Assembly (NCBI RefSeq): GCF_965137005.1 | Contig: NZ_CBCRXM010000004.1 | Coordinates: 201,036-265,035, forward strand | Direction of reading: 5' to 3' | DNA length: 64,000 bases | Origin: Sphingomonas_O antarctica | GTDB lineage: Bacteria; Pseudomonadota; Alphaproteobacteria; Sphingomonadales; Sphingomonadaceae | Position numbers and translations under genes: made by a program | Part shown: piece after piece, positions 35,709-43,628 of the stretch | How positions within the stretch are numbered: the stretch's first letter is position 1 | Layout: each line of letters starts with the position of its first letter | Notes under the pieces: model-generated | Told to the model about the DNA's origin: nothing | Seen by the model: only the letters and a program-made list of their open reading frames with translations | Databases searched by the model: none

Positions 35709-36893
35709 TTACAGTGTAACGACGTTCGAGCGCTTGGGCTGTTCCAGCTCGATATACAGCGACGTCATCGGCTCGTCCTCGACCTCGAAACTCCCCATCG
35801 AGCCGAATCCGTTGAAGCCGGTCCGCATCGCGCAACCATAAGCGCCGAGCATGCCGATCTCGATATAATCGCCTGCCTGGACGTCGGCAGGGAGCATGAA
35901 CGGCCCCGCCATTTTGTCCATGTCGTCGCACGTCGGGCCGTAGAAACTGAACCCCATGTCCCGCGCCCGGCTCGGATCTTCGCGGAGCAGCTCGACCGGA
36001 AAACGCCAGCCGATATGCGCCGCATCGAACAGCGCGCCGTACGCGCCGTCGTTGATGTACAGCTCTTCCCCGCGGCGCTTTTCGACGCGGACGATCAGCG
36101 AGCTGTATTCGGCACACAGCGCGCGGCCGGGTTCGCACCACAATTCGGCGGAGTAGCTGATCGGCAGGTCCTCGAACGCCCGGTGGATGACGGCGAAATA
36201 CGCCTCGAGCGGCGGCGGCTCCATGCCGGGATAGGACGACGGAAAGCCGCCACCGACATCGACGATGTCGACCGTGACGCCTGCGTCGACGATCGCCGCA
36301 CGAACGCGCTCCATCGCTTCGGAATAGGCCGCCGGGGTCATCGCCTGGCTGCCGACATGGAAGCAGATGCCGAGGGCATCGGACGCCTGGCGCGTCGCGA
36401 TCAGCAATTCGCGAATCTCGGAGGGCTCCGCACCAAATTTCGCGGCGAGACTCAGCTTCGAATGTTCCGACGAGACGCGGAGCCGCACGCAGAGGTTCAG
36501 ATCCTCGGCATCGCGCGTGGCGCGCGTGATCTTGTCGAGTTCCTCAAGCGAATCGAGGCTGAAGGTCCGCACGCCATGCTCGTGATACGCCTCGGCAATG
36601 ACCTCTTCGGCCTTGACCGGGTGCATGAAACACAGGGTCGCACCGGGCAGGGTCGCCGCGACCAGCCGGACTTCGGCGATCGACGCCACGTCGTAATGCG
36701 TAATGCCGCTATCCCACAGCACCCGCAGCAGGTCGGGCGAGGGATTGGCCTTCACCGCATAGATCGAACGTCCCGGAAACTTCTCCGCGAAGAATCGGGC
36801 GGCACGCTGTGCGGCGTGCGGGCGAATGAGCGTAACCGGCTGGACCGGCTTTAGGGACGACGCTAGCCCCAGCGCGCTATGATGCTGGTACAA
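35709..36893 (-). CDS. Type III PLP-dependent ornithine/lysine decarboxylase
   Basis: A 394-residue alanine-racemase-fold decarboxylase. PLP lysine is Lys48 in SIYAVKANPSPDLL. Other conserved blocks are LCVRLRVSSEHSKLSLAAKFG, CFHVGSQAM, VDIVDVGGGFPSSYPG, EPGRALCAEYSSLIVRV and catalytic Cys322-Asp323 in GPTCDDMDKM. The specificity residues do not clearly separate ornithine from lysine. The start is TTG at 36893 with a GGAGG site nine bases upstream; no ATG fits. A GGCC-GAAA-GGCC hairpin lies just before the ribosome site. It is probably co-transcribed with the deoxyhypusine-synthase-like gene as a polyamine unit. Confidence 0.9.
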   Translation of the reverse strand: MYQHHSALGLASSLKPVQPVTLIRPHAAQRAARFFAEKFPGRSIYAVKANPSPDLLRVLWDSGITHYDVASIAEVRLVAATLPGATLCFMHPVKAEEVIAEAYHEHGVRTFSLDSLEELDKITRATRDAEDLNLCVRLRVSSEHSKLSLAAKFGAEPSEIRELLIATRQASDALGICFHVGSQAMTPAAYSEAMERVRAAIVDAGVTVDIVDVGGGFPSSYPGMEPPPLEAYFAVIHRAFEDLPISYSAELWCEPGRALCAEYSSLIVRVEKRRGEELYINDGAYGALFDAAHIGWRFPVELLREDPSRARDMGFSFYGPTCDDMDKMAGPFMLPADVQAGDYIEIGMLGAYGCAMRTGFNGFGSMGSFEVEDEPMTSLYIELEQPKRSNVVTL

Positions 36894-36902
36894 ATCAAGG
36901 GA

Positions 36903-36922
36903 CCTCCAATGGCCTTTCGGCC
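36903..36922 (-). promoter_or_regulatory. Ribosome site and GAAA-tetraloop hairpin before the decarboxylase gene
   Basis: On the minus strand GGCCGAAAGGCC (36922-36911) forms a 4-bp GC stem with a GAAA loop, followed three bases later by GGAGG (36907-36903) and the TTG start at 36893. A structured speF leader is known upstream of ornithine decarboxylase genes in alphaproteobacteria; only this terminal hairpin is evident here, so assignment to that class is tentative. Confidence 0.4.
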
Positions 36923-37030
36923 GGTGACAAAAACACTGCCTTGCGGTGGAAGTCCCATGGGGCAGCGGAAGGCGCACATAAGAACCGCCGGGGGTCGTGT
37001 AAAGATCTTGTCGCAAAGCTGCGCCAAAGC

Positions 37031-37972
37031 GTGAGAATTCCGAGCTTTTCCGGGGTTTGCGCCGCAGCCGAAGCCGTGGCGAAGGTCGTGCCGAAAACGC
37101 CGTTGCTGCGTCTCGAACTCCACGGACGGACGATCTTCGTCAAAGCCGAATCGCTGCAGCCGATGGGAGCGTTCAAACTGCGCGGCGGATGGTGGCGGTT
37201 GAGCAACCTGACCGAAGCCGAGCGTGCGAACGGTGTCGTTGCGTTCTCGTCGGGCAATCATGCCCAAGGCGTGGCGTGGGCTGCAAAGCGGCTCGGTATT
37301 GCGGCCACGATTGCGATGCCGTCGGACGCACCCAAGGCAAAGATCGCGGGCACGCGCGAACTCGGTGCGGACATCGTGTTCTACAATCGCCAGACCGAAA
37401 GCCGCGAAGCCATCGCCGCCGCTCTGGCCGAGGAACGCGGCGCGGTGCTGGTCCCCAGCTTCGATGATCCCTGGGTGGTCGAAGGGCAGGGGAGCGCCGG
37501 CATCGAGGCCGCGGCGCAAATGGGGCGTCAGCCGACCATGGTGATCACGCCTTGCGGTGGCGGCGGCTTGGCGGCGGGACTGTCGCTGGCCTGCCCTGAT
37601 GCGCGGATTGTCATCGTAGAGCCTGAAAACTGGGACGACATGGCGCGTTCGCTGTCCAAGGGCGAAATCGTCGAAGTCGCCGCCGATGCGCCGTGGACTG
37701 CGTGTGATGCGCTTCAGACCAAGCGCGTCGCCGATCTGACGTTCAGCATCCTCAAGGATCGCGGCGCGACCGGCGTTGTCGTCAGCGAGGCGGAAATCGA
37801 AGCCGCGATGCGCCACGCTTATGATCGCCTGCGCTTGGTCGTCGAACCCGGCGGCGCGGTTGGATTGGCGGCGCTGGTAGCGGGCAAAGTTGAGGCCGAC
37901 GATGCGACCTTGCTGCTGATCTCCGGCGGCAATGTCGATGCCGGGCAGTTCGCGCGCGTGCTCGCCCGATGA
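37031..37972 (+). CDS. Threonine/serine dehydratase-like PLP enzyme
   Basis: A 313-residue fold-type II PLP enzyme. PLP lysine is Lys49 in ESLQPMGAFKLRGGWW, the substrate loop is FSSGNHAQGVAWAAKRLG, and the phosphate loop is TPCGGGGLAAGLS. No C-terminal ACT regulatory domain is present, so it is a catabolic-type threonine dehydratase, serine racemase or related enzyme. GTG at 37031 is chosen for the start; the ribosome site is weak and a start further upstream (frame open to 36941) cannot be excluded. It is divergent from the decarboxylase gene. The next small gene overlaps its stop (ATGA). Confidence 0.85.
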   Translation: MRIPSFSGVCAAAEAVAKVVPKTPLLRLELHGRTIFVKAESLQPMGAFKLRGGWWRLSNLTEAERANGVVAFSSGNHAQGVAWAAKRLGIAATIAMPSDAPKAKIAGTRELGADIVFYNRQTESREAIAAALAEERGAVLVPSFDDPWVVEGQGSAGIEAAAQMGRQPTMVITPCGGGGLAAGLSLACPDARIVIVEPENWDDMARSLSKGEIVEVAADAPWTACDALQTKRVADLTFSILKDRGATGVVVSEAEIEAAMRHAYDRLRLVVEPGGAVGLAALVAGKVEADDATLLLISGGNVDAGQFARVLAR

Positions 37973-38142
37973 ACGCATTCTTGCTGGCCGTTGCCAAGGC
38001 CGCGCCGGGCATTGCGATGCTCGCCGTATTCGGGTTGCTCTGGGGTGGCGCAGTCGGTTGGAAGCGCGACCGTAAGCGCGCGGTGCTGATGGTCGTCTGC
38101 GCTGTCGTCATCCTCGCCAACGTGCTGCTTTGGACGCTCTAG
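37969..38142 (+). CDS. Small membrane protein, 57 aa
   Basis: ATG at 37969 overlaps the dehydratase stop, and the frame runs 57 codons to TAG at 38140-38142. The protein has two predicted membrane helices, MNAFLLAVAKAAPGIAMLAVFG-like at the N-terminus (residues 2-26) and about 38-55 (VLMVVCAVVILANVLLW). They are separated by a short basic loop, WKRDRKRA. The start/stop coupling and coherent two-helix design argue that it is a real gene. No family is recognised. It converges with the MarR-like gene with a 4-bp overlap. Confidence 0.65.
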   Translation: MNAFLLAVAKAAPGIAMLAVFGLLWGGAVGWKRDRKRAVLMVVCAVVILANVLLWTL

Positions 38143-38615
38143 CGGTCGGGCAGATTGTCCAGCGTCCGGCGCAAATCCATCAACGTGCGCACGGTCACTT
38201 CCAGATCCTCCCGCGGGATATCCTGCACGATCGGCAGGAATTCGGGCGCCATCAGCATGATCGTCTCGTCATGTTTCGCGCGCCCCGCCGGCGTGACCCG
38301 CACGCAACCATCGGCTTCGTCGCTGACCGCCACCAATTGGTGCGCACGCAAGCTGTCGACCAGTTCGCGAATCCGCGATTCGGTTTCCTGAAAACTCCAC
38401 GCCAGCAGCGAAATTCGCGCTTCGGGGTGATCCAGACGGCAAAAATAGTTGAGGATGCCGAACTGCGCACCGGTCAGGTCGTTGACCTCCTGCTCGCGGT
38501 TGCGGATCAGATGCTCGAGGATCGCAATCTCGGTAAACAGGTCGAGCGTCAGTTGTTTCAGCGCCGGATCGGCCTGAAGATCGATATCCCCTTCCGCGCT
38601 CACCGGATGGTGCAT
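38139..38615 (-). CDS. MarR-like winged-helix transcriptional regulator
   Basis: A 158-residue protein. Residues 45-115 fit a winged helix: NDLTGAQFGILNYFCRLDHPEARISLLAWSF followed by the recognition-helix region SRIRELVDSLRAHQLVAVSDE and the wing GCVRVTPAGRAKHDE. Helices at both ends would form the dimer interface as in MarR proteins. The start codon lies 16 bp inside the 3' end of the upstream hydrolase gene on the same strand, so it is probably co-expressed. No ligand or target is evident. Confidence 0.72.
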   Translation of the reverse strand: MHHPVSAEGDIDLQADPALKQLTLDLFTEIAILEHLIRNREQEVNDLTGAQFGILNYFCRLDHPEARISLLAWSFQETESRIRELVDSLRAHQLVAVSDEADGCVRVTPAGRAKHDETIMLMAPEFLPIVQDIPREDLEVTVRTLMDLRRTLDNLPDR

Positions 38616-39253
38616 CCGGGCGACAGGCGGAAATCGAGATATTTGTCCACCGAACCCATCAGTTCGGTCATCTCGTTCTCGAAGAAGTGGTTGGCGCCCT
38701 TGATCTCGTCATGGTGGATCGTGATGTGCTTCTGCGTCCGCAACTTGTCGACCAGCTTTTGCACCGCGATCGGCGTGACGACTTCGTCCGCCAGCCCCTG
38801 GATCATGATGCCCGAGGCAGGGCAGGGCGCGAGAAACGTGAAATCATACATGTTCGCCGGTGGCGCGATCGAGATGAACCCGCGAATCTCCGGGCGGCGC
38901 ATCAGCAATTGCATGCCGATGAGCGCGCCAAAACTGAATCCGGCCACCCAGGTCGTCTGCGCTTCGGGATGAACCTGCTGCACCCAATCGAGCGCCGAAG
39001 CCGCATCGCTCAGCTCGCCGACGCCATTGTCGAACACGCCCTGACTTTTGCCAACGCCGCGAAAGTTGAAGCGCAGCACGGCAAAGCCGCGACGCACAAA
39101 ATCCTGATACAGCGCCTGGACGATACGGTTGTTCATCGTCCCGCCGCCCTGCGGATGCGGATGGAGTATGATCGCCACCGGCGCGCGCTTGGGGGCGGGG
39201 TGGTAACGGCCTTCGAGGCGGCCTTCCGGCCCCGGAATAATCACTTCGGGCAT
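38600..39253 (-). CDS. Alpha/beta hydrolase (dienelactone-hydrolase-like, YpfH/CocE-type)
   Basis: A 217-residue serine hydrolase. Blocks are LHPHPQGGGTMNNRIV, LRFNFRGVGKSQGVFDNG, nucleophile elbow AGFSFGALIG and C-terminal GANHFFENEM with the catalytic His. This set marks the small alpha/beta hydrolases widespread in alphaproteobacteria; the substrate is unknown. It overlaps the MarR-like gene by 16 bp. An 89-bp gap separates it from the divergent cysteine desulfurase gene. Confidence 0.87.
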   Translation of the reverse strand: MPEVIIPGPEGRLEGRYHPAPKRAPVAIILHPHPQGGGTMNNRIVQALYQDFVRRGFAVLRFNFRGVGKSQGVFDNGVGELSDAASALDWVQQVHPEAQTTWVAGFSFGALIGMQLLMRRPEIRGFISIAPPANMYDFTFLAPCPASGIMIQGLADEVVTPIAVQKLVDKLRTQKHITIHHDEIKGANHFFENEMTELMGSVDKYLDFRLSPGCTIR

Positions 39254-39342
39254 GATGTCTCAATCTGTGGAGAATTTCGTTACGGCATCCTATAGGTCCG
39301 TCGGTTGCAATCCGCAACTTTTGCGAATGGTTCGCAACTGAC

Positions 39343-40431
39343 GTGATTTACCTCGATTATCAGGCGACCACGCCGCTGGCTCCGCAAGCGCGCGATGCGA
39401 TGCTGCCCTGGCTATCCGGCACCGACGACGCGGCGGGCGGCTATGCCAACCCGTCGAGCCAGTATCGCAGTGGGCGGACCGCGGCAGTAGCGGTTGAACT
39501 GGCGCGTGAAGCGGTGGCCGCCCTGCTGCCCAAAGGCGGGCGAGTCGTTTTCACCTCCGGCGCGACCGAGGCGCTCAACTGGGCCTTGTTCAAGAGCGCG
39601 CAACTGCGCCCGGGCGGCACCATCGGCACCGAGATCGAACATGCCGCCGGGCTGCAATGCCTCGAAGCGCTCCACGCCGAATCGATCCCCGTCGGCGAAG
39701 ACGGCGTGGCAGATGCGCCTGCATGGCTGCCCGAAAGCGGCATCGTCTCGATGATGCTGGTCAATAACGAGATCGGCACGATCCAGCCGGTCGAAGCGTT
39801 CGCCGAAGCCGCGCACGACTGTGGCAGCTGGTTGGTATGCGATGCGGTTCAGGGGTTCGGGCGGCTCTGGATCCCGGAGGGGCCGGACATGATCGCGGTC
39901 TCCGCGCACAAGATTCATGGACCCAAAGGCATCGGCGCGCTGTGGATTCGTGATGGCATCGATTTGCCGCCCTTGATTTTGGGCGGCGCGCAGGAAGGCG
40001 GACTGCGCTCGGGCACCGTTTCGCCGGCCTTGTGTGCCGGGTTCGGCGCAGCGGCCAATCTTGCGGCGGACCGGATGAACGCGGACGCCGCGCACGTTGC
40101 GCTTCTGTGGGACGTCGCCACCGAAATGTTTGCCGGCTGGACGATCAACGGATCGACAGCGCATCGCTACAAGGGCAATCTCAACATCCGCCGCGATGGC
40201 GTGAACGCCACGCGCCTGCTGTCCGACGTCCGCGATGTCGCCTTCTCGCTGGGCAGCGCGTGCGGCAGCGGATCAGGGCGTACCAGCCACGTATTGCGGG
40301 CTTTGGGCTTGACCGAACAACAGGCCCGCAGCTCGATCCGCCTTGGCTGGGGCCGCTATACCAGCGAGGACGATCTCCGCACGGGCCTTGGCGCAATACT
40401 GTCGGCCACAGCAGCACAGGGGATCAACTGA
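39343..40431 (+). CDS. Cysteine desulfurase family protein
   Basis: A 362-residue class V PLP enzyme. It has VIYLDYQATTPLAPQARDAML, VVFTSGATEALNWAL, the PLP lysine Lys190 in VSAHKIHGPKGIGAL and the mobile sulfur-accepting Cys307 in LGSACGSGSGRTSHVL. The N-terminus and TSGATEA motif fit IscS/NifS-type enzymes. The start is GTG at 39343. The stop overlaps a [2Fe-2S] ferredoxin gene, so it probably serves Fe-S assembly outside the main suf cluster, or tRNA thiolation; neither is proven by context. Confidence 0.9.
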   Translation: MIYLDYQATTPLAPQARDAMLPWLSGTDDAAGGYANPSSQYRSGRTAAVAVELAREAVAALLPKGGRVVFTSGATEALNWALFKSAQLRPGGTIGTEIEHAAGLQCLEALHAESIPVGEDGVADAPAWLPESGIVSMMLVNNEIGTIQPVEAFAEAAHDCGSWLVCDAVQGFGRLWIPEGPDMIAVSAHKIHGPKGIGALWIRDGIDLPPLILGGAQEGGLRSGTVSPALCAGFGAAANLAADRMNADAAHVALLWDVATEMFAGWTINGSTAHRYKGNLNIRRDGVNATRLLSDVRDVAFSLGSACGSGSGRTSHVLRALGLTEQQARSSIRLGWGRYTSEDDLRTGLGAILSATAAQGIN

Positions 40432-40760
40432 TGGTCGCAATCACCTTCGTCGGCGCGAACGGTCAGGAACAGCGCGTCGATGCTGCTGCGGGGGAAATTC
40501 TCCTCACCGTTGCGCAAGCGGCCGGGCAACCGCTCGAAGGGACATGCGAAGGGCAGATGGCGTGTTCGACCTGCCACGTCATCGTCGCGCACGAATGGTT
40601 CGATCGGTTGTCGCCCGCGAGCGAGGATGAGGAAGACCTGCTCGACCTCGCCGCCTATGCGACGCGCACCAGCCGCCTGGCGTGTCAGATCGTTCTGAAC
40701 GATGGCCTCGACGGGCTGATTGTCCGTATTCCGTCGGGTGCCAACGACGCACGGCGTTGA
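40431..40760 (+). CDS. [2Fe-2S] ferredoxin (adrenodoxin type)
   Basis: A 109-residue plant/adrenodoxin-fold ferredoxin with cluster ligands C39, C45, C48 and C85 (GTCEGQMACSTCHVIV and RLACQIVLN). The acidic stretch ASEDEEDLLDLA is the usual redox-partner surface of ISC-type or P450-type ferredoxins. ATG at 40431 overlaps the stop of the cysteine desulfurase gene, implying coupled synthesis. The SRP RNA gene begins within a few bases of its stop. Confidence 0.92.
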   Translation: MVAITFVGANGQEQRVDAAAGEILLTVAQAAGQPLEGTCEGQMACSTCHVIVAHEWFDRLSPASEDEEDLLDLAAYATRTSRLACQIVLNDGLDGLIVRIPSGANDARR

Positions 40761-40761
40761 A

Positions 40762-40868
40762 ACCGGGACGAGGTTGCGCCATATGCGCCTCCGGAAGTCG
40801 GGCGGACGGGATTGTCGCCAACCTGGTCAGATCCGGAAGGAAGCAGCCACAACGATTTCGTCCCGGGT
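40762..40868 (+). ncRNA. ffs: Signal recognition particle RNA (small bacterial 4.5S type)
   Basis: The universally conserved SRP domain IV apical loop is present at 40820-40850: AACCTGGTCAGATCCGGAAG followed by GAAGCAGCC. The 5' end CCGGGACGA (40763-40771) pairs with TCGTCCCGG (40858-40866), closing a single long hairpin of about 105 nt, which is the short bacterial form. It lies directly after the ferredoxin gene and about 140 bp before dnaX. Exact ends are estimated from the outer pairing. Confidence 0.92.
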
Positions 40869-40898
40869 CGTTCCGGCTTCCACCGCGTCGCGCGGGCA

Positions 40899-40919
40899 CG
40901 AAATAACCGCGTTATTTCG
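40899..40919. repeat. Perfect hairpin between ffs and dnaX
   Basis: CGAAATAAC-CGC-GTTATTTCG, a perfect 9-bp stem with a 3-base loop, lies 31 bp after the SRP RNA. It has no T-run after it, so a classical terminator is not supported. It could be a processing site or a protein-binding palindrome. Confidence 0.5.
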
Positions 40920-40960
40920 ACCTCGCGCAAGCGCGGCCAGCAAAGCGCAGCTTTGACTGA

Positions 40961-40978
40961 CGACGTGGCTTTGCCACG
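40961..40978. repeat. Intergenic palindrome CGACGTGGCTTTGCCACG
   Basis: The sequence lies about 30 bp before the dnaX start and matches the inverted copy at 55723-55740 at 17 of 18 positions. A related core occurs at 28349-28366. The flanking GCAT also recurs, so this is one member of a dispersed repeat family rather than a local hairpin. Confidence 0.6.
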
Positions 40979-41008
40979 CCGCATCCTCACTCTAAGGTCT
41001 GCCCCATA

Positions 41009-42628
41009 GTGACCGAAGAATCCCCCGCCCTCGGCCTCGACATGCCGATGCAGCCGCGCGACGCGGGCTATCGCGTCCTGGCGCGCAAATACCGGCCACA
41101 GACTTTCGCCGAGCTGATCGGGCAGGAAGCGATGGTCCGCACGCTGGGTAACGCCATCAAGCGCGACCGCATCGCCCATGCCTTCCTACTCACCGGCGTC
41201 CGAGGCGTCGGCAAGACGTCGACTGCGCGACTGATTGCCAAGGCGCTCAATTGCATCGGCCCGGCGGGAAATGGCGGCCCGACGATTGATCCTTGCAACG
41301 TCTGCGAGCCGTGCATCTCGATCGCCGAAGGGCGGCACATCGACGTGATCGAGATGGACGCGGCGTCGAACACCTCGGTCGACAACATTCGCGAGATCAT
41401 CGAGGCGGTGCGCTATTCGGCGGTGTCGGCGCGGTACAAGGTTTACATCGTCGACGAAGTGCACATGCTGTCGAAGAACGCGTTCAACGCGCTGCTCAAG
41501 ACGCTTGAGGAGCCGCCGCCGCACGTCAAATTCATCTTCGCGACGACCGAGATCGACAAGGTGCCGGTCACCGTCCTGTCGCGTTGCCAGCGGTTCGATC
41601 TGCGCCGCATCCCGGCGGACTTGCTCGCCTCGCATTTCGCTTACGTCCTCGAGCAGGAACATGTCGTCTCCGAACCCGATGCGCTGGCGATGATCGCGCG
41701 CGCCGCCGAAGGGTCGGTGCGCGACGGTCTGTCGATCCTCGACCAAGCGGTGGCGCATGCCGACATGGACTCGGGCGGCAAGGTCACTGCCGATCAGGTT
41801 CAGGGGATGTTGGGGCTCAGCGATCGCGGGGCGTTGCGCCGCTTGCTGACGCATATCCTTGATGGCGACGGCAAGAATGCGCTGGCGATCCTCGGTGAAC
41901 AGCATGCGCTGGGCGTCGATCCTGCGGGCGTCGTGCGCGGGCTGCTCGAACTGGTTCACGGCATCACGGTGACCAAGGTTGGCACAACCGACGATCCCGC
42001 GCTGCCCGCCGAAGAACGCGCCGCGCTCGCCGAATGGGCTGGGAAGCTCGGCCACGGCACGCTTCATCGCCTGTGGCAGATGCTGCTCAAGGGCCATGAC
42101 GAGGTCGTGAAGGCCGCGGACCCGCGCGAAGCCGCCGACATGGCGGTGCTCCGCGCGGTCTATGCCGCGACATTGCCCGATCCAGGCGAACTGGCGCGGC
42201 GTATTGCCGAAGGTGGCGTTGCCGCACCTGCGGCCAGCCCGACGCCCGCATCGACCGCACCCGCCGATTTCGGCGCGCTGGTCGCGCGGCTCGAAGCGGG
42301 CGGGCGCTACGCCTTGGCGCAGTTGCTGCACGATAATGCCGGTTTGGTGCGCTATGCCCCGCCCGAATTGTCACTGCGCGCGACCAAGCCGCTCCCCGTC
42401 GATTTCGCGCGCGACCTGACTGCGGCGTTGAAATCATTTGACGGCATGATCTGGCAGGTCGGCCTTGCCGACGAACCCGCGTCCGCAACGCTCCTCGAAC
42501 AGGAAAATGCCGCGCGGCTGGCGAACGAGGAGTTCGTCAAAGCGCAGCCGCTGGTCGCCGGCCTGCTCGAAGCTTTTCCGTCCGCCGAACTGACCGGCTG
42601 GACCCTCAACCGGAGTGACGCCGCATGA
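41009..42628 (+). CDS. dnaX: DNA polymerase III subunit tau/gamma
   Basis: A 539-residue clamp-loader ATPase. Walker A is LTGVRGVGKTSTARL (62-76), the zinc site is C82, C96, C99, C102 (DPCNVCEPC), Walker B is VYIVDEVHMLS and the sensor 1 region is TEIDKVPVTVLSRCQRFDLRR. The C-terminal part after about residue 400 (Ala/Pro linker then VARLEAGGRYALAQLL) is the tau region. Start GTG at 41009 matches the alphaproteobacterial N-terminus. It is followed by ybaB with an ATGA overlap, the usual dnaX-ybaB pairing; recR is not next. Confidence 0.96.
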   Translation: MTEESPALGLDMPMQPRDAGYRVLARKYRPQTFAELIGQEAMVRTLGNAIKRDRIAHAFLLTGVRGVGKTSTARLIAKALNCIGPAGNGGPTIDPCNVCEPCISIAEGRHIDVIEMDAASNTSVDNIREIIEAVRYSAVSARYKVYIVDEVHMLSKNAFNALLKTLEEPPPHVKFIFATTEIDKVPVTVLSRCQRFDLRRIPADLLASHFAYVLEQEHVVSEPDALAMIARAAEGSVRDGLSILDQAVAHADMDSGGKVTADQVQGMLGLSDRGALRRLLTHILDGDGKNALAILGEQHALGVDPAGVVRGLLELVHGITVTKVGTTDDPALPAEERAALAEWAGKLGHGTLHRLWQMLLKGHDEVVKAADPREAADMAVLRAVYAATLPDPGELARRIAEGGVAAPAASPTPASTAPADFGALVARLEAGGRYALAQLLHDNAGLVRYAPPELSLRATKPLPVDFARDLTAALKSFDGMIWQVGLADEPASATLLEQENAARLANEEFVKAQPLVAGLLEAFPSAELTGWTLNRSDAA

Positions 42629-42945
42629 ACCTCGACGACATCATGAAAATGGCCAGCAACGTCCAGCAACAGATGACCGACCTCCAGGCCGGACTAGACG
42701 ATGTCGAAGTCGAAGGCGCGTCCGGCGGCGGGTTGGTCAAGATCAAGGCCAGCGCCAAGGGCCGCATCATCGGCGTGAGTATTGACAATTCGCTGATGCA
42801 ACCGTCCGAGAAGACCATGCTCGAAGACCTCGTCGCCGCCGCAATCAACGATGCGCGCGCGAAGGCCGACAATGTCGCCGCCGACAAGATGAGCGAAGTG
42901 ACGCGCGGCATGTCGCTGCCGCCCGGTTTCACTCTGCCGGGCTAA
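42625..42945 (+). CDS. YbaB/EbfC nucleoid-associated protein
   Basis: A 106-residue DNA-binding protein of the YbaB/EbfC family: MNLDDIMKMASNVQQQMTDLQ, then VEGASGGGLVKIKASAKGRIIGVSID and DNVAADKMSEVTRGMSLPPG. These small dimers bind and bridge DNA. ATG at 42625 overlaps the dnaX stop. It converges with the Tad-type genes with a 4-bp overlap. Confidence 0.95.
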   Translation: MNLDDIMKMASNVQQQMTDLQAGLDDVEVEGASGGGLVKIKASAKGRIIGVSIDNSLMQPSEKTMLEDLVAAAINDARAKADNVAADKMSEVTRGMSLPPGFTLPG

Positions 42946-43628
42946 CCGCGCTTGGGTACTGTCGACAAATGCTTGTCGCAGGTCATCGAGGTCGCGGTCG
43001 GGTTGGGGTTGTACACCGTCGTCAGGTCGCGATTGTCGCGCACCACCAGACTGGCGACATAAGTCAGCTTGCGCGCAGTATCGAGCCCGAAATTGATCAC
43101 TGGCTGGTAATCGTAATTGATTTCGACAAAAATCACCGCGGAATTCGGCGGGGCGGTCACTTCCTGTCCCGGGGGCCCCATGCCGGTGAAACTCGTGCCC
43201 GTGCTGCCTTGATCCTGAACGCCATAGCTCGAATCCCAGCCGGCGCCCTGGCGTATACCCAGGCAGCGCTGCCACTTGATCCATTGGCCACCCTGCGGAT
43301 TGACCTGGATGCTAGAGATGGTGATCCGTCCCCGCGTGCCCATGCTCATCGCCGCGCCCTGCATCTGCACGCCGACCAGCGCGTCGTTGATGTCCGCCTC
43401 GCGCAGTTGCTGCTGCGCCAGCGCGCTCTTCAGCCCGACGCGCGAGATGTTGTCGGCAAGTCCCAGCGCCATTTGGCTGACCTTGAGGTGTGCCAACGCG
43501 AGATTCGACATCTCGGTGCCATACACGCCGAGCGTTACGACCGCGCCAAGGGACATGGCGAACTCGATCGCGGCCATGCCGCGCTCGTCGCGCCTAAAGC
43601 GCCGGGTCAACTTGCGGATCAGGCGCAT
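42942..43628 (-). CDS. TadE/TadG-like pseudopilin-type protein
   Basis: A 228-residue protein with the TadE-type N-terminus RRDERGMAAIEFAMSLGAVVTLGVYG: a short basic cytoplasmic stretch, the EF-type processing-like GMAAIEFAM and one membrane helix. The remainder is extracytoplasmic. Start ATG at 43628 overlaps the upstream TadE-like gene by 10 bp. It is the third gene of a three-gene run lacking the TadA-D secretion apparatus, which must be encoded elsewhere if these proteins are exported by it. Confidence 0.8.
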   Translation of the reverse strand: MRLIRKLTRRFRRDERGMAAIEFAMSLGAVVTLGVYGTEMSNLALAHLKVSQMALGLADNISRVGLKSALAQQQLREADINDALVGVQMQGAAMSMGTRGRITISSIQVNPQGGQWIKWQRCLGIRQGAGWDSSYGVQDQGSTGTSFTGMGPPGQEVTAPPNSAVIFVEINYDYQPVINFGLDTARKLTYVASLVVRDNRDLTTVYNPNPTATSMTCDKHLSTVPKRG

